Shown here one piece after another: positions 1-10,668 of a DNA stretch of 58,460 nt. Every line of letters starts with the position of its first letter. Position 1 is the first letter of the stretch. The DNA is from Pseudomonadota bacterium. GTDB lineage: Bacteria; Pseudomonadota; Gammaproteobacteria; Burkholderiales; Burkholderiaceae_E. The notes beneath the pieces are model-generated. The model was given only the letters and a program-made list of their open reading frames with translations. It was not told the origin of the DNA and did not search any database. Where the stretch lies: NCBI GenBank assembly GCA_029779755.1, contig JAKOZZ010000184.1, forward strand, positions 1 through 58,460, written 5' to 3'. The position numbers were made by a program, and so were the translations under genes.

Positions 1-122
1 TCGGCGGCGGCGCGCCCCGTCCAGCTGCGCAGCAGCACCTCGTCGTCGCGCAGCGGAACGAAGTCGCCGGCGAACACCAGCTGGTGCACCGACGTGCGGA
101 TCGGATCATCGTGCGACGGCAT
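1..122 (-). CDS. partial hypothetical protein (N-terminus only)
   Basis: Minus-strand reading MPSHDDPIRTSVHQLVFAGDFVPLRDDEVLLRSWTGRAAA... runs off the left edge. Confidence 0.45.
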   Translation of the reverse strand, partial: MPSHDDPIRTSVHQLVFAGDFVPLRDDEVLLRSWTGRAAA

Positions 123-182
123 GATCTTCGGCACCTTAACGGAGCGTCACGCCCGCCTGCGTGATGCAGTTCACGCCCCCCG

Positions 183-2138
183 TCATGGCAGCAGCCGTGG
201 CGGCAGCCACAGGCCGAACGCGGGGACCAGCATCAACGATACGCCCACCAGTGTCAGCGCCGCCAGCAGCGCGAGCGCGCCACGTCCGGCCAGCGCGTCG
301 AACACCCGCCGATCCGGCCGCGCCGCCGCGGGCCGGCGCGGCCACGGCAGCAGGGGCACGGGCCGCAGCAGCACGGCGATCTGCATGCACAGCGCCACCA
401 GCAGCGCGACGTGCAGCGGATCGAGGTCGAAGCGCGGCAGCATCGGAAACACGAACGGCACCGCAACGGCCACGGCGATCGCCCGCCGCGTCAGCGCACC
501 GAGCACGATCGCACCGATCAGCAGCAGCGGCAGGAACAGGGTGCCCGAGGCATCGTGACCGAGGACGGCGCGCGCGAGGGCCACATGCCCGCCGAACTGG
601 GCGAACACCGACGAGAGCACGGCGGCCAGCAGCAGCAGACCGCACAGGACGATCGTGCCCTGCCCCGCTGCCGCAGCGCCTGCGACGAGCGCGCGGCGCC
701 CGGACGCCCCGCGCAGCGCCGCCCACCCACCGACCGCAACTGCCGCCGCGGCGGCCGCGAGCGACACCGGCACGTCGGCGAGCACCACCGTGGCCGGCAG
801 GCCGACCGCCAAAAAGACCCGCCGGGTCAACACGCGCGATGCCCGGGCGATCCGGTGCACCATCGGCGGGTCGAGCCGCAGGTAGAACAGCCCGACGAGG
901 CCAACGGCCCCGGCGAGGCTCCACCAGAACCAGGGCGGGGTCGGCGCGCGCAGGGCGGCCTGCGCGCCGGGCGGCTCCTGGATCGGCTGGACGACCGCAT
1001 CGGCGCCCGCGGGCGGCGTGCCGCCCGGACCGGCGGCGGACGCGGGCGGCTCGCTCAGGCCGCCGGCAACGGGTGGCGCGGGCTCGCGCTCGGCCCCCGG
1101 CGGCTCCTGGACGGCGAGCGGAAACTGGCGAAGGAACGCCTCCGCCTCGTCCGGCGGCATCTGGGGCGGCAGGGCCGGCGCCGCCGCCGAGGCAGCGCCC
1201 CGTGCGGAGGCCGAAGCCGCCGGTGCAGCCGCCGACGCGGTGGTGGTCGCCGTCGCAGGTGCCGTCGTGGGTGCCGTTGCGGGTGCCGTCGCAGGTGCCG
1301 TTGCGGTGGCGGGCGGGACGGCGCGTGCGGCAGCGGGCACGGCGGGGTCACCCGACACTGGCTCGGCTCCGGGCGGCTCGCGCAGCGGGGGCAGCGGATC
1401 GATCCACACGGCCGTGGGGTCCGACGTCACGCCGCCCGGCAGCGTGGACGCCCCCGAGACCGGCGGCACCGGCAGGGTCGCGACGCGCCACGTCACGGAC
1501 GCCGCCCCCACGCACAGCACGGCGGGCAGCACAAGCGCGGCCAGCGTGCGCTGCGCGCTGCGTCGATCGTCCGCATTCCCGGCGCGCACGGCCGTGTCGA
1601 ACAGGGCCGCGACCATGCGGCGCACACCGCCCGGCGGCGCGCCCTCCGGGACGGCACGCGGCGCACCCGTCGAGGTGCGCGCGACCAGGGACGCGGCCCG
1701 TGTGCGCAGCCACAGCAGCAGCGCCCACACCAGCCCGATCACGAGCAGGGGCAGCAGCAGCCCCGCGTACAGCTCGGCGACCCGGACGCCGGCCCCGACC
1801 GCCAGGAGCACGGCCACGGGGGACGGCGGCAGCAGCAGGCCGGCGGCACGGGCGGTCGGGCTCACCGGCGCGGTCGGACGCGCGGGCGCGCCCGCCTCGC
1901 CGCCGGCGCCCGCCCCACCGTCGTCGCGCGGGGCCAGGCGCCACAGGGTCGCCAGCATCAGGAACGCGGGCAACGCGAGCAGATCCGCGGCGCCGGTCAG
2001 GCGCCCTTCGTCGTCGACGAACATCGACGTGATCCGGCGCTGCGTGGCGGCCAGACCGTGATCGCCGAGGGCCCACAGCACGCCCGCGCACGTCACGGCG
2101 AACAGCAGGGCGGCGACCGCAATGAGCCGGCGCCTCAT
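183..2138 (-). CDS. multi-TM membrane protein with long Ala/Pro/Thr-rich loop
   Basis: 667-aa ORF; start MRRRLIAVAALLFAV; several hydrophobic segments; low-complexity loop between them. No family recognised. Confidence 0.65.
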   Translation of the reverse strand: MRRRLIAVAALLFAVTCAGVLWALGDHGLAATQRRITSMFVDDEGRLTGAADLLALPAFLMLATLWRLAPRDDGGAGAGGEAGAPARPTAPVSPTARAAGLLLPPSPVAVLLAVGAGVRVAELYAGLLLPLLVIGLVWALLLWLRTRAASLVARTSTGAPRAVPEGAPPGGVRRMVAALFDTAVRAGNADDRRSAQRTLAALVLPAVLCVGAASVTWRVATLPVPPVSGASTLPGGVTSDPTAVWIDPLPPLREPPGAEPVSGDPAVPAAARAVPPATATAPATAPATAPTTAPATATTTASAAAPAASASARGAASAAAPALPPQMPPDEAEAFLRQFPLAVQEPPGAEREPAPPVAGGLSEPPASAAGPGGTPPAGADAVVQPIQEPPGAQAALRAPTPPWFWWSLAGAVGLVGLFYLRLDPPMVHRIARASRVLTRRVFLAVGLPATVVLADVPVSLAAAAAAVAVGGWAALRGASGRRALVAGAAAAGQGTIVLCGLLLLAAVLSSVFAQFGGHVALARAVLGHDASGTLFLPLLLIGAIVLGALTRRAIAVAVAVPFVFPMLPRFDLDPLHVALLVALCMQIAVLLRPVPLLPWPRRPAAARPDRRVFDALAGRGALALLAALTLVGVSLMLVPAFGLWLPPRLLP

Positions 2139-2244
2139 GCGCGCCCCGCAGCCAGGGGGCGTCGGGCGGCCCCCTGCCGGACGCACGGCAGCGGGCGATC
2201 GCCCCGGGCGGCCGGGCGTGCCGCCCGCGTGACCGCGCGGACGT

Positions 2245-3357
2245 TCAGGTGCGCCGCTGTGCGAAGAAGTGGTTGAACGCCATCTTCAGGTCGACCGAGG
2301 TGTCGTTCTGCCAGCGCGCGGCGCGCAGCGCAAACGTGCGCTGCGAATCGAGCACGCGCCGGAACAGCGGGTTCTCGGCCGACTTCGCCGCGCACACCTC
2401 GTCCCAGGCGCGCAGCTGGGCGCGCAGCACCGCATCGGGGGTCTTGTAGAACTTCACCCCCTGCTTCTGCTGCATCTCGACGTAGTCCTTCGAGTACCGG
2501 TCGATCGCCTTCCACGACATGTCGGCCGAGGCGGCCTCCACGGCGTGCTCGATGATCGCCTTCACCTCGCGCGGCAGCGCATCGTGCCGCCTGCGGTTGA
2601 ACAGGATCTCCAGCTGCTCGGAGCTCTGATGGAAGCTCTGCAGCATGCAGACCTTGGCCACGTCGGGAAAGCCCAGGATGCGATCCGACGAGGCGTTGCT
2701 GAACTCGGCCGCGTCGAGCAGTCCGCGGTCCAGCGCCGGCACGATCTCGGCCCCGGGCAGCGCATTGACGACCGCCCCCATCCGCGAGAAGACATCGATC
2801 GACAGGCCTGCGGTCCGGTACTTGAGTCCCTTCAGGTCGTCCGGCCGGGCCACCGGGCGCTTGAACCAGCCCAGCGGCTGGGTGGGCATCGGCCCGTACA
2901 GGAACGACACCACGTCCATGTTCAGGCCGCGATAGATCTCCTCGAGCAGCTCCCGCCCGCCGCCGTACTTGTGCCACGCCAGCAGCATGTTGGCGTCCAT
3001 GCCGAAGGCCGGTCCCGACCCCCAGAGCGCCATCGCGGAGTTCTTGCCGTACCAGTACGACAGCACTCCATGCCCGCCGTCGAGCAGCCCGCGCGACACA
3101 GCGTCGAGCAGATCGAAGGCCTTGACCACGGCCCCGGAGGGCAGCACGTCGATGCGGACCTTGCCCCCCGCCATCTCGTTGACGCGGTGGGCGAAGTCGT
3201 TCGCATACTCGTGGAAGATGTCCTTCGCCGGCCAGGTGCTCTGGAAGCGCAGGTTGATGCGCTGGGCGGTCGCGATCATCGGGAACCCCAACGCCGCAGC
3301 GCCGGCCGACGCACCGGTCGCCACGAAGCGTCTGCGGTTGGATCCCGTCAGGGTCAT
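2245..3357 (-). CDS. TRAP transporter substrate-binding protein (DctP-like), Tat-type signal
   Basis: MTLTGSNRRRFVATGASAG...INLRFQSTWPAKDIFHEYANDFAHRVNEMAGGKVRIDVLPSGAVV; typical DctP organisation. Confidence 0.85.
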   Translation of the reverse strand: MTLTGSNRRRFVATGASAGAAALGFPMIATAQRINLRFQSTWPAKDIFHEYANDFAHRVNEMAGGKVRIDVLPSGAVVKAFDLLDAVSRGLLDGGHGVLSYWYGKNSAMALWGSGPAFGMDANMLLAWHKYGGGRELLEEIYRGLNMDVVSFLYGPMPTQPLGWFKRPVARPDDLKGLKYRTAGLSIDVFSRMGAVVNALPGAEIVPALDRGLLDAAEFSNASSDRILGFPDVAKVCMLQSFHQSSEQLEILFNRRRHDALPREVKAIIEHAVEAASADMSWKAIDRYSKDYVEMQQKQGVKFYKTPDAVLRAQLRAWDEVCAAKSAENPLFRRVLDSQRTFALRAARWQNDTSVDLKMAFNHFFAQRRT

Positions 3358-3621
3358 GAGGGTTCTCGGGCGGATCCGTACCACCGCCCGGCGTCGGCGC
3401 CGGGACGGGGCTGGCTTCGGTCGTGGTGGGCGCGTTCACATGCTAGGCCAGCCGGAGATGGCACGAAAGCGTTGCAGGGGTCAGGATTTCCCTGAAGGCG
3501 CGCCACGCAGTCCGCACGCGCGCAGCGGCACGTCCGGCATGGCGACCCCGCGGGACACGATGCGCGCAGCCTGCCATCGCGCGGACACGTCTGCAGAGTC
3601 TCGCGCCGCCGACGCCGGGAC

Positions 3622-4410
3622 TCAGAGCCCCGGACTCTTGCGGTAGGCGCCGCGCGAAAGGTCGATGCCCAGCTGCTTGAGCTTGCGATAGAGGTGCGTG
3701 CGCTCGAGACCGGTCTTCTCGGCGACCCGCGTCATGCTGCCGTGCTCGCGGGCCAGGTGATGCTCGAAGTAGGCGCGCTCGAAGGCATCGCGCGCCTCGC
3801 GCAGCGGCAGATCGAGCGGAAGCTCGCGCATGCCGATCGACACCGTGGCCGGCGCCTGGGCGGCGGCTCCGCCCTGGAACGACGCCACGGGCGCGGGCAT
3901 CACGTAGGCCTCGGAGCCGCTGGGCGGGCCGGCGACATCGCCGACCGGCAGCACGCGCACGGTATGCGTGGTCGTTCCCGCGGCCGACGAAGCCGGCGTG
4001 CCGGAGAACCCGGGCGCCACCGGCTTGCTGCCGCCCGGCCCCATCCGCGCCCGCGCCAGCCCCTGCTCGACCGCCTTGAGCAGCTTCTGCAGTGCGATCG
4101 GCTTCTCGAGGAAATCGAGGGCGCCGATGCGCGTGGCCTCGACGGCCGTGTCGATCGTGGCGTGCCCCGACATCATGATGACGGGCATCGTCAGCTTGCC
4201 GTTGGCCGCCCACTCCTTGAGGAGTGTCACGCCGTCCGTGTCGGGCATCCAGATGTCGAGCAGCACCAGGTCGAGCACGTTCTCGTCCCGCACGCGCCGC
4301 GCCTGCTGTGCGCTGTCGGCGAGATACACCGCGTGACCTTCGTCGCCGAGGATCTCGGACAGCAACTCCCGGATGCCGATCTCGTCATCCACCACCAGGA
4401 TCTCAGCCAT
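3622..4410 (-). CDS. NtrX-like response regulator (REC + Fis-type HTH)
   Basis: MAEILVVDDEIGIRELLSEIL...DIWMPDTDG...PVIMMSGHATIDTAVEATRIGALDFLEKP; C-terminal MTRVAEKTGLERTHLYRKLKQLGID. Confidence 0.88.
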   Translation of the reverse strand: MAEILVVDDEIGIRELLSEILGDEGHAVYLADSAQQARRVRDENVLDLVLLDIWMPDTDGVTLLKEWAANGKLTMPVIMMSGHATIDTAVEATRIGALDFLEKPIALQKLLKAVEQGLARARMGPGGSKPVAPGFSGTPASSAAGTTTHTVRVLPVGDVAGPPSGSEAYVMPAPVASFQGGAAAQAPATVSIGMRELPLDLPLREARDAFERAYFEHHLAREHGSMTRVAEKTGLERTHLYRKLKQLGIDLSRGAYRKSPGL

Positions 4411-6763
4411 AGCCCCCGTCTTGCCGTCGCGGCGCAGAATCGAATCGCGGATTTTCTCCGCTTTTTGCCATTCTCGTAAATAGGATCGAAATCTGGGCGC
4501 CGCCGCACTGTCCGTGGGCGTCCTGCCAGTTGATCATGTCGATGCGCGCGCCATGCTCGTCGACGATCTTCTTGACGATCGCCAGGCCCAGCCCCGTGCC
4601 CCGCGGCTTGCTCGTCACGTACGGCTCGAAGGCCCGCGCGAGCATCGCAGGCGAGAAGCCGCTGCCGTTGTCGCGCACCACCAGCCGCACGGCGGGCTCG
4701 CCGTCGGGCAGCGCGACCACCTCGGTGCTCACGCGGATGTCGGGCGCGCCGGTCTTGTCGACGGCCTCGAGCGCGTTCTTCAGCAGGTTGTGGATCACCT
4801 GCCGCAGCTGCGTGGCGTCGCCCAGCAGGGGCGGCAGCGCGTCGGCGCGCTTCAGGTGCACCGCGCCGAGCGACTCCGACGACGAATACAGCTGCAGCAC
4901 GTCCTCGATCAGCGCATTCAGGTTGAGCGGGGCCAGGCGCGTGGCCGGCAGGCGCGAGTAGTCGCGGAACTCGTCGACCATCATCTTCAGGGCCTGCACC
5001 TGGTTGATGATCGTGCGCGTGCTCTTGTCGAGCATCTCGGCGTCGGGCGTGGCCAGCCGGTCGTGCAGCTTCAGCTGGAGCCGCTCGGCGGCGAGCTGGA
5101 TCGGCGTCAACGGGTTCTTGATCTCGTGCGCGAGCCGCCGCGCCACCTCCGCCCAGGCCACCGCCCGCTGCGCCGAGATCACCTCGCTGATGTCGTCGAA
5201 GACGATCACGTAGCCGACACGGCGCTCGGGCAGGATCGATCCGCGCGCCAGGATCGTCTGCTCCGACGCGTGCGGTGCGGCCGCCGGCTGGACCTCGCCG
5301 GCCACGGGCAGGCGCTGCAGCGCGAACTGGCGCTGCCAGCTGGCGGCCCCGGCCGCCGCCTGACCGTTGAAGGCCGAACGGATCTCCTGAGCGAGCGCGC
5401 CGACGCGCGGCAGGTCCTGCAGCGGCTCGCCCATGTGGTCGGCGAGCGCCGCGCCGATGATCCGGTCGGCGCCCGGGTTGGCCAGCGTGAGCTTCAGGTC
5501 GGAGTCGAGCACCATCACGCCGGCGTCGAGATTCGCCAGCACGCTCTCGAGCCGCGCGTTGGCCTGCTCCAGCTCGCGCTGGTTGCGCTCGACCTGCGAG
5601 CGCGCCTCCTGCAGCTGGCGCGTCATCGCATTGAACGAGCGCGTCAGCACGCCGAGCTCGTCGCGGCCTGCGTAGTCGCGCACGGGACGGAAGTCGCCGC
5701 CCGCCACCGAACGCGTCGCCGCGGCCAGCTCCGACAGCGGCCCCGTGAGCCAGCCCGCCAGCAGGAACGCGCCGGCCACCGCCGAGAACATCGTCAGCAG
5801 GAACGTGAGCGTCAGGGTCACGCGGAAGATGCGCTTCAGGCCGGCCCGCGCCAGCGACAGCTCCTGGAAGTCGCGATACCCCTGCTGCACGGCCTCGGCG
5901 TTCGACGCCAGCACGGAGGGCACGGGCTCGACCAGCTGCAGGAAGCGCTGGTCGTCGTGACGCTGCCCGTCGGAGATCACGGCGATCACGCGCAGCTTCA
6001 GGTCGGGCTCGGCGTCGGCGGCGCGCCCGGCGGCCGGTGCCGATGCGGATTCGCCGCCCTCGACCCGCGCGAACAGCCGCATCGCGCGGGCCTGGCGCAG
6101 GGCTTCCGACGGCGGCAGATCGGGCACCAGGCGTGCGTACTGGCTGCCGCTGGCGGTGACGATGCGCCCGGTGCCCGTGACGACCAGCCCTTCCTGCACG
6201 CCGGCCTGATCGCGCAGCCGCGACAGGGTGGGCCCCAGAAGCGCCGGCGGCGTGTCGGCGAGCTCGACCGCCATCGACCGCGCCTTTTTGGTCAGCTCCG
6301 AGAGCTGCGAATCGAGCGACGCACGCGCCAGCACCAGCCCCGAGTCGAGCGCGCGCTCCAGCGGCACGTCGAACCAGGACTCGATCGAGCGGCCGACGAA
6401 CTGCACCGCCACGAAGAACACCAGCGCCACCGGCAGCACGGTCATCAGCACGAACGAGCCCGCCATGCGCGCCATCAGGCGCGTGCCGAACAGCCCGCGC
6501 CGGTAGCGCAGCAGCAGCCGCCGCAGCAGCTCCAGCACCAGGCCCAGCAGCACGACGGCGATGCCGACGGTGACCCACAGCAGCACGGGATAGTGACCGG
6601 CGAACAGCTGCGTGTTGCCGCTGGCCGTAGCCAGCAGCGTCAGCAGGATGACGGCGAGCACCACCGACGCGATCAGCGCGACCCGCAGTGCCCGCGTGAT
6701 CGCCCGCTTCTCGCGCTTCTCGCGCTTCTCGCTGTCTACGGGGTGAACTTGAAGCGCTTCCAT
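4403..6763 (-). CDS. NtrY-like sensor histidine kinase (HAMP, PAS, HisKA, HATPase)
   Basis: H-box RRLAHEIKNPLTPIQLAAERL; N-box LLKNALEAV; RGTGLGLAIVKKIVDEHGARI. Confidence 0.9.
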   Translation of the reverse strand: MEALQVHPVDSEKREKREKRAITRALRVALIASVVLAVILLTLLATASGNTQLFAGHYPVLLWVTVGIAVVLLGLVLELLRRLLLRYRRGLFGTRLMARMAGSFVLMTVLPVALVFFVAVQFVGRSIESWFDVPLERALDSGLVLARASLDSQLSELTKKARSMAVELADTPPALLGPTLSRLRDQAGVQEGLVVTGTGRIVTASGSQYARLVPDLPPSEALRQARAMRLFARVEGGESASAPAAGRAADAEPDLKLRVIAVISDGQRHDDQRFLQLVEPVPSVLASNAEAVQQGYRDFQELSLARAGLKRIFRVTLTLTFLLTMFSAVAGAFLLAGWLTGPLSELAAATRSVAGGDFRPVRDYAGRDELGVLTRSFNAMTRQLQEARSQVERNQRELEQANARLESVLANLDAGVMVLDSDLKLTLANPGADRIIGAALADHMGEPLQDLPRVGALAQEIRSAFNGQAAAGAASWQRQFALQRLPVAGEVQPAAAPHASEQTILARGSILPERRVGYVIVFDDISEVISAQRAVAWAEVARRLAHEIKNPLTPIQLAAERLQLKLHDRLATPDAEMLDKSTRTIINQVQALKMMVDEFRDYSRLPATRLAPLNLNALIEDVLQLYSSSESLGAVHLKRADALPPLLGDATQLRQVIHNLLKNALEAVDKTGAPDIRVSTEVVALPDGEPAVRLVVRDNGSGFSPAMLARAFEPYVTSKPRGTGLGLAIVKKIVDEHGARIDMINWQDAHGQCGGAQISILFTRMAKSGENPRFDSAPRRQDGGYG

Positions 6764-7308
6764 TCGGACGGCAGGTTCCAGTCGCGGTTGGTGATCGCGC
6801 TCACCTGGAAAGGTTTGGGCAGCATCGTGCCGTCCAGGCGCATGCGCACCTGCGCGTCATAGGTCGTGCCGGCGCTCGCCTGCCCCGGTTCGATCACCTG
6901 CCAGCCGCGCACCCGCGACAGCGCGGAGACGGCCTCGTCGAGCGCACCGAACACCTGCTGGAACCCGTTGAGCGTGAGCCGGTACTGGCGGGTCAGCGCG
7001 TGGTACGACAGGCGATAGCTGCGGCTGAGGCTGACCGTGCGCTCGTCCCACCAGTACCAGCGCGGACGGACGAGCTCGAACTCGACCACGAAGTACAGCG
7101 CGACGCCACGGTTGACGGCGTCTTCGAGCCGGCCGGGCAGCGTGATGGCGAAGTCGGCGGCCAGCACCCAGGCGTCGCTGCCGGCAGCCGGTTCGATGCG
7201 CGCGCTTTCGACTTCGATCGCGTCGGCCGCCTGCGCCGTCCGGGCTGCGGGCCCACCCGACCAGAACACCGCAATCAGAATCAGCGCCCGGAAGAGGCGG
7301 GCAATCAA
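6736..7308 (-). CDS. DUF4390 domain-containing protein
   Basis: [16 protein letters not shown]...VALYFVVEFELVRPRWYWWDERTVSLSRSYRLSYHALTRQYRLTLNG; TTG start overlaps the rsmB stop. Confidence 0.75.
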   Translation of the reverse strand: MIARLFRALILIAVFWSGGPAARTAQAADAIEVESARIEPAAGSDAWVLAADFAITLPGRLEDAVNRGVALYFVVEFELVRPRWYWWDERTVSLSRSYRLSYHALTRQYRLTLNGFQQVFGALDEAVSALSRVRGWQVIEPGQASAGTTYDAQVRMRLDGTMLPKPFQVSAITNRDWNLPSEWKRFKFTP

Positions 7309-8648
7309 TCGAGTTTCCGAAGCGATCCGTAGAAGAAGCCGTCGTGATCGCGCGTCTCGCCGGCCTGCGGCAGCAGATGGCCGACCGGCTCGCTGCGGGT
7401 CTGGCCCTGCCAGACCCATCCGAGTGCGACCCGCTCGGCATCCGGGTGGCCGGCGGCAAACCGCTGCACCACGTCCTCGCCCTCGGCCCGGAAGACCGAG
7501 CACGTGGCGAAGAGCAATTTACCACCCGGGGCCAGCAGCGGCCAAAGCCGCTCCAGCAATTCCCCCTGCCGGCGGGAAAGTGTCGCCAGATCGCTACGAC
7601 GGCGCAGCCAGCGCACGTCGGGGTGGCGGCGCACGATGCCCGACGCCGAGCACGGCGCATCGAGCAGGATGCGGTCGAACGGCCGGCCGTCCCACCAGTC
7701 GGCCGTTCGGCCGACGTCGGCGTGCACCGTCTTCGCCGACAGGCCGAGCCGCGCGAGGCCGGCGTCGACGCGCGCCAGGCGCGCGGCATCCGAATCCACC
7801 GCGACCACCGAGCAGTCGACCAGCTCCAGCAGGTGCCCGGTCTTGCCGCCGGGCGCCGCGCAGGCGTCCAGCACGTGCATGCCGGGGGCGACGTCGAGCA
7901 GCGGGGCGGCCATCTGCGCGGCGAGATCCTGCACCGACACCACGCCGTCGGCGAAGCCCGGCAGCCGCGACACGTCGCAGGGCTGCGTCAGCCGCACCGC
8001 CTGCGGCCCGATGACGTCGCCGTCGAGACCGGCGGCGCGCAGACGCGCGAGGTAGTCGCCGACCGTGCATCGGCGGCGGTTGACCCGCAGCGTCATCGGC
8101 GGCGGCTGGTTGCCCGCCGTGAGGATCGCCTGCCAGTGCGCGGGGTGGTCGGCGCGCACGCGCTCGATCCACCAGGCGGGATGGTTCCAGACCGCCTCCG
8201 GGTCGCCGGCCAGCGCCGCAATCAGCGCTTCGCGCTCGCGCAGGAAGCGGCGCAGCGTGGCATTGAGGAAGGGCGCCGCCGCGCGCATGCCCGGGTCGCC
8301 CCGCGCCGCCTCGACCGACTGGTCGACCAGCACCGCCTCGTGACGCCGGCCGGGCACGAGCAGCTGCGACAGCGCCACCAGCTGCAGCGCGGCCAGCGCG
8401 GGCGCCGGCGCACGCTGGTTGAGCCGCCGCGCAAGCCCCCGGCAGGTGCCCAGGTGCCGCGCGGCGCCGTAGGCGATGTCCTGGACCGCCGCCTGCGAGG
8501 CCGCGGTCAGCCGCGCCCGGGCGCAGGCCTCGCCGATCGCGGCCGGCAGCGCGCGGCCTTCGAGCATCGCCCGCACGGCGCCCGCGGCGGCCGCGAGCTC
8601 GACGGCGAGCGCCGGGCGCAGCGCGCGCTGCGCGTCGTCGGCGCTCAA
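7305..8648 (-). CDS. rsmB: 16S rRNA (cytosine(967)-C(5))-methyltransferase
   Basis: NusB-like N-terminus; [40 protein letters not shown]. Confidence 0.93.
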   Translation of the reverse strand: MSADDAQRALRPALAVELAAAAGAVRAMLEGRALPAAIGEACARARLTAASQAAVQDIAYGAARHLGTCRGLARRLNQRAPAPALAALQLVALSQLLVPGRRHEAVLVDQSVEAARGDPGMRAAAPFLNATLRRFLREREALIAALAGDPEAVWNHPAWWIERVRADHPAHWQAILTAGNQPPPMTLRVNRRRCTVGDYLARLRAAGLDGDVIGPQAVRLTQPCDVSRLPGFADGVVSVQDLAAQMAAPLLDVAPGMHVLDACAAPGGKTGHLLELVDCSVVAVDSDAARLARVDAGLARLGLSAKTVHADVGRTADWWDGRPFDRILLDAPCSASGIVRRHPDVRWLRRRSDLATLSRRQGELLERLWPLLAPGGKLLFATCSVFRAEGEDVVQRFAAGHPDAERVALGWVWQGQTRSEPVGHLLPQAGETRDHDGFFYGSLRKLD

Positions 8649-9490
8649 CGGCCCGCCATCGCCATCAGGCGCCGCACCCGTTCCTCGGTGGCCGGATGCG
8701 TGGAGAACAGACCGCGCAGCCCCCCTCCCGACAGCGGGTTCATGATCATCATCTGCGCCGTCTCGGGATGGCGCTCGGCCGTCTCCAGGGGGATGCCCTG
8801 CGCGTAACGGTGGATCTTGTCGAGCGCCGACGCCAGTGCCTGCGGGTCGCCGCTGATCTCGGCGCCGCCGCGGTCGGCTTCGAACTCGCGGGCGCGCGAG
8901 ATCGCCATCTGGATCAGCGCGCCCGCGAGCGGCGCCAGCAGCGCGACCAGGATGCCGGCGATCGGGTTGCTGGGGCGTCCCTCGTCGTTGCGTCCGCCGA
9001 AGAACATCGCGAAGTTGGCCAGTGCCGAGATCGCGCCGGCCATCGTCGCGGAGATCGTCGAGATCAGGATGTCGCGGTGCTTCACGTGGGCGAGCTCGTG
9101 CGCCATCACGCCGCGCAGCTCGCGCGACGACAGCACCCGCAGGATGCCGGTGGTGGCGGCCACCGCGGCGTGCTGCGGATTGCGCCCGGTGGCGAACGCG
9201 TTCGGTGCCTCCTCGTCGATCAGGTAGACCTTGGGCATGGGCAGGCCGGCGCGCTCGGCCAGCTCACGCACCATGCCGTAGAACTGCGGCGCGCTGGACG
9301 CATCGACCTCCTGCGCGTTGTACATGCGCAGCACCATCTTGTCGGAGAACCAGTAGGCGAAGAAGTTCGACACCAGCGCGAACCCCAGCGCGAGCAGCAT
9401 GCCCGACCGACCGCCGATCGCCGCGCCCAGCACGCCGAACAGCGCGGTGATCGCGGCCATGAGGATCGCGGTCTTGACCCAGTTGAACAT
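8645..9490 (-). CDS. htpX: M48 zinc metalloprotease HtpX
   Basis: [63 protein letters not shown]. Confidence 0.95.
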   Translation of the reverse strand: MFNWVKTAILMAAITALFGVLGAAIGGRSGMLLALGFALVSNFFAYWFSDKMVLRMYNAQEVDASSAPQFYGMVRELAERAGLPMPKVYLIDEEAPNAFATGRNPQHAAVAATTGILRVLSSRELRGVMAHELAHVKHRDILISTISATMAGAISALANFAMFFGGRNDEGRPSNPIAGILVALLAPLAGALIQMAISRAREFEADRGGAEISGDPQALASALDKIHRYAQGIPLETAERHPETAQMMIMNPLSGGGLRGLFSTHPATEERVRRLMAMAGR

Positions 9491-9585
9491 CGAGACTCTC
9501 CCGTCAGGAATCGGCGCGTACGCCGGTCATTCTGCAGCACCTGCTACGTGGGGACGCCCGGTGCCGGGTGCAAGAGGGGGGCCGC

Positions 9586-10608
9586 TCACGCGGCCGGAGG
9601 GCTGCCTGCCGGCGCCGGGTCGGCCGCCTCGAAGCGGGCGTCGGCCGGCACCGGATAGCCGCGCAGGAAGTCGGCGACCGCCATGCGGCGACCGCCCGGC
9701 TTCTGCAGCTCGAGCAGACGCAGGCGGGTGCCTGCGCCGCAGCACACCTCCAGCGTGCGCTCGTCCGCGACGAGCACGTCGCCGGGGCGGGCCGCGGCGC
9801 CGGCGGCACGCCCGTCGGGCGCGGCACCTTCGCCCCGCCCGAGATCTCCGCCGAGCGCCTGTGCGCGCCAGATCTTCAGGGTCTCGTCGCGACCCGCCAG
9901 ACGCGCCGTCGTGCCCGGGAACGGATCGAAGGCGCGGATCTTCCGGGCCAGCCGCGCCGCCGGTTGCGTCCAGTCGATCACCGCATCGGCCTTGCCGATC
10001 TTGGTCGCATAGGTCGCACCGTCGGCGGGCTGGGGACGCGCGTTCAGGCGCCCCGCCGCAAGACCGTCGAGCGCCTCGACGATCAGGGTCGCGCCGAGCG
10101 CCGCCAGCCGGTCGTGCAACTGTCCGCCGGTCTCGTCGGGGCCGATCGGCAGCGCCCGCTCGAGCAGCATCGGACCGGTGTCGAGACCGGCGTCCATGCG
10201 CATGATGGTGATGCCGGTCTGCGTGTCGCCGGCCTCGATCGCGCGCTGGATCGGCGCCGCCCCGCGCCAGCGCGGCAGCAGCGACGCGTGGATGTTGATG
10301 CACCCCAGCCGGGGGATCGCCAGCACCTCGGGTGGCAGGATCAGACCGTACGCGGCGACGATCATCGCGTCGGCGCCCACCGCGGCCAGCAGCGCGTGCG
10401 CGTCTGCGTCGCGCAGGGTGCGCGGCTGCGCCACCGGCAGACCGAGCGCGAGCGCACGCTGCTTCACGGGGCTGGCCTGCAGCCGCTGTCCGCGTCCGGC
10501 GGGCTGGTCGGGCCGGCTCAGCACGAGGGCGATGTCGTGCCCGGCGGCATGCAGTGCCGACAGGGCGCGTTCGGCGAATTCCGGCGTACCGGCGAAGATC
10601 AGTTTCAT
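9586..10608 (-). CDS. fmt: methionyl-tRNA formyltransferase
   Basis: [70 protein letters not shown]. Confidence 0.97.
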   Translation of the reverse strand: MKLIFAGTPEFAERALSALHAAGHDIALVLSRPDQPAGRGQRLQASPVKQRALALGLPVAQPRTLRDADAHALLAAVGADAMIVAAYGLILPPEVLAIPRLGCINIHASLLPRWRGAAPIQRAIEAGDTQTGITIMRMDAGLDTGPMLLERALPIGPDETGGQLHDRLAALGATLIVEALDGLAAGRLNARPQPADGATYATKIGKADAVIDWTQPAARLARKIRAFDPFPGTTARLAGRDETLKIWRAQALGGDLGRGEGAAPDGRAAGAAARPGDVLVADERTLEVCCGAGTRLRLLELQKPGGRRMAVADFLRGYPVPADARFEAADPAPAGSPPAA

Positions 10609-10668
10609 CGGGTCATCAGGTGGCGTTGCGCGGCCACCGCGCGCCGATGCGGGCAGCGCTGCCCCGGA

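Noticed and set aside
161-2032. Long plus-strand ORF (623 aa) antisense to the membrane protein
   Set aside because: R/A/P/T-rich shadow ORF typical of high-GC DNA; the minus-strand frame has coherent TM segments.
2245-3357. Complete TRAP transporter locus
   Set aside because: Only the substrate-binding protein is present; no DctQ/DctM genes flank it in this window.
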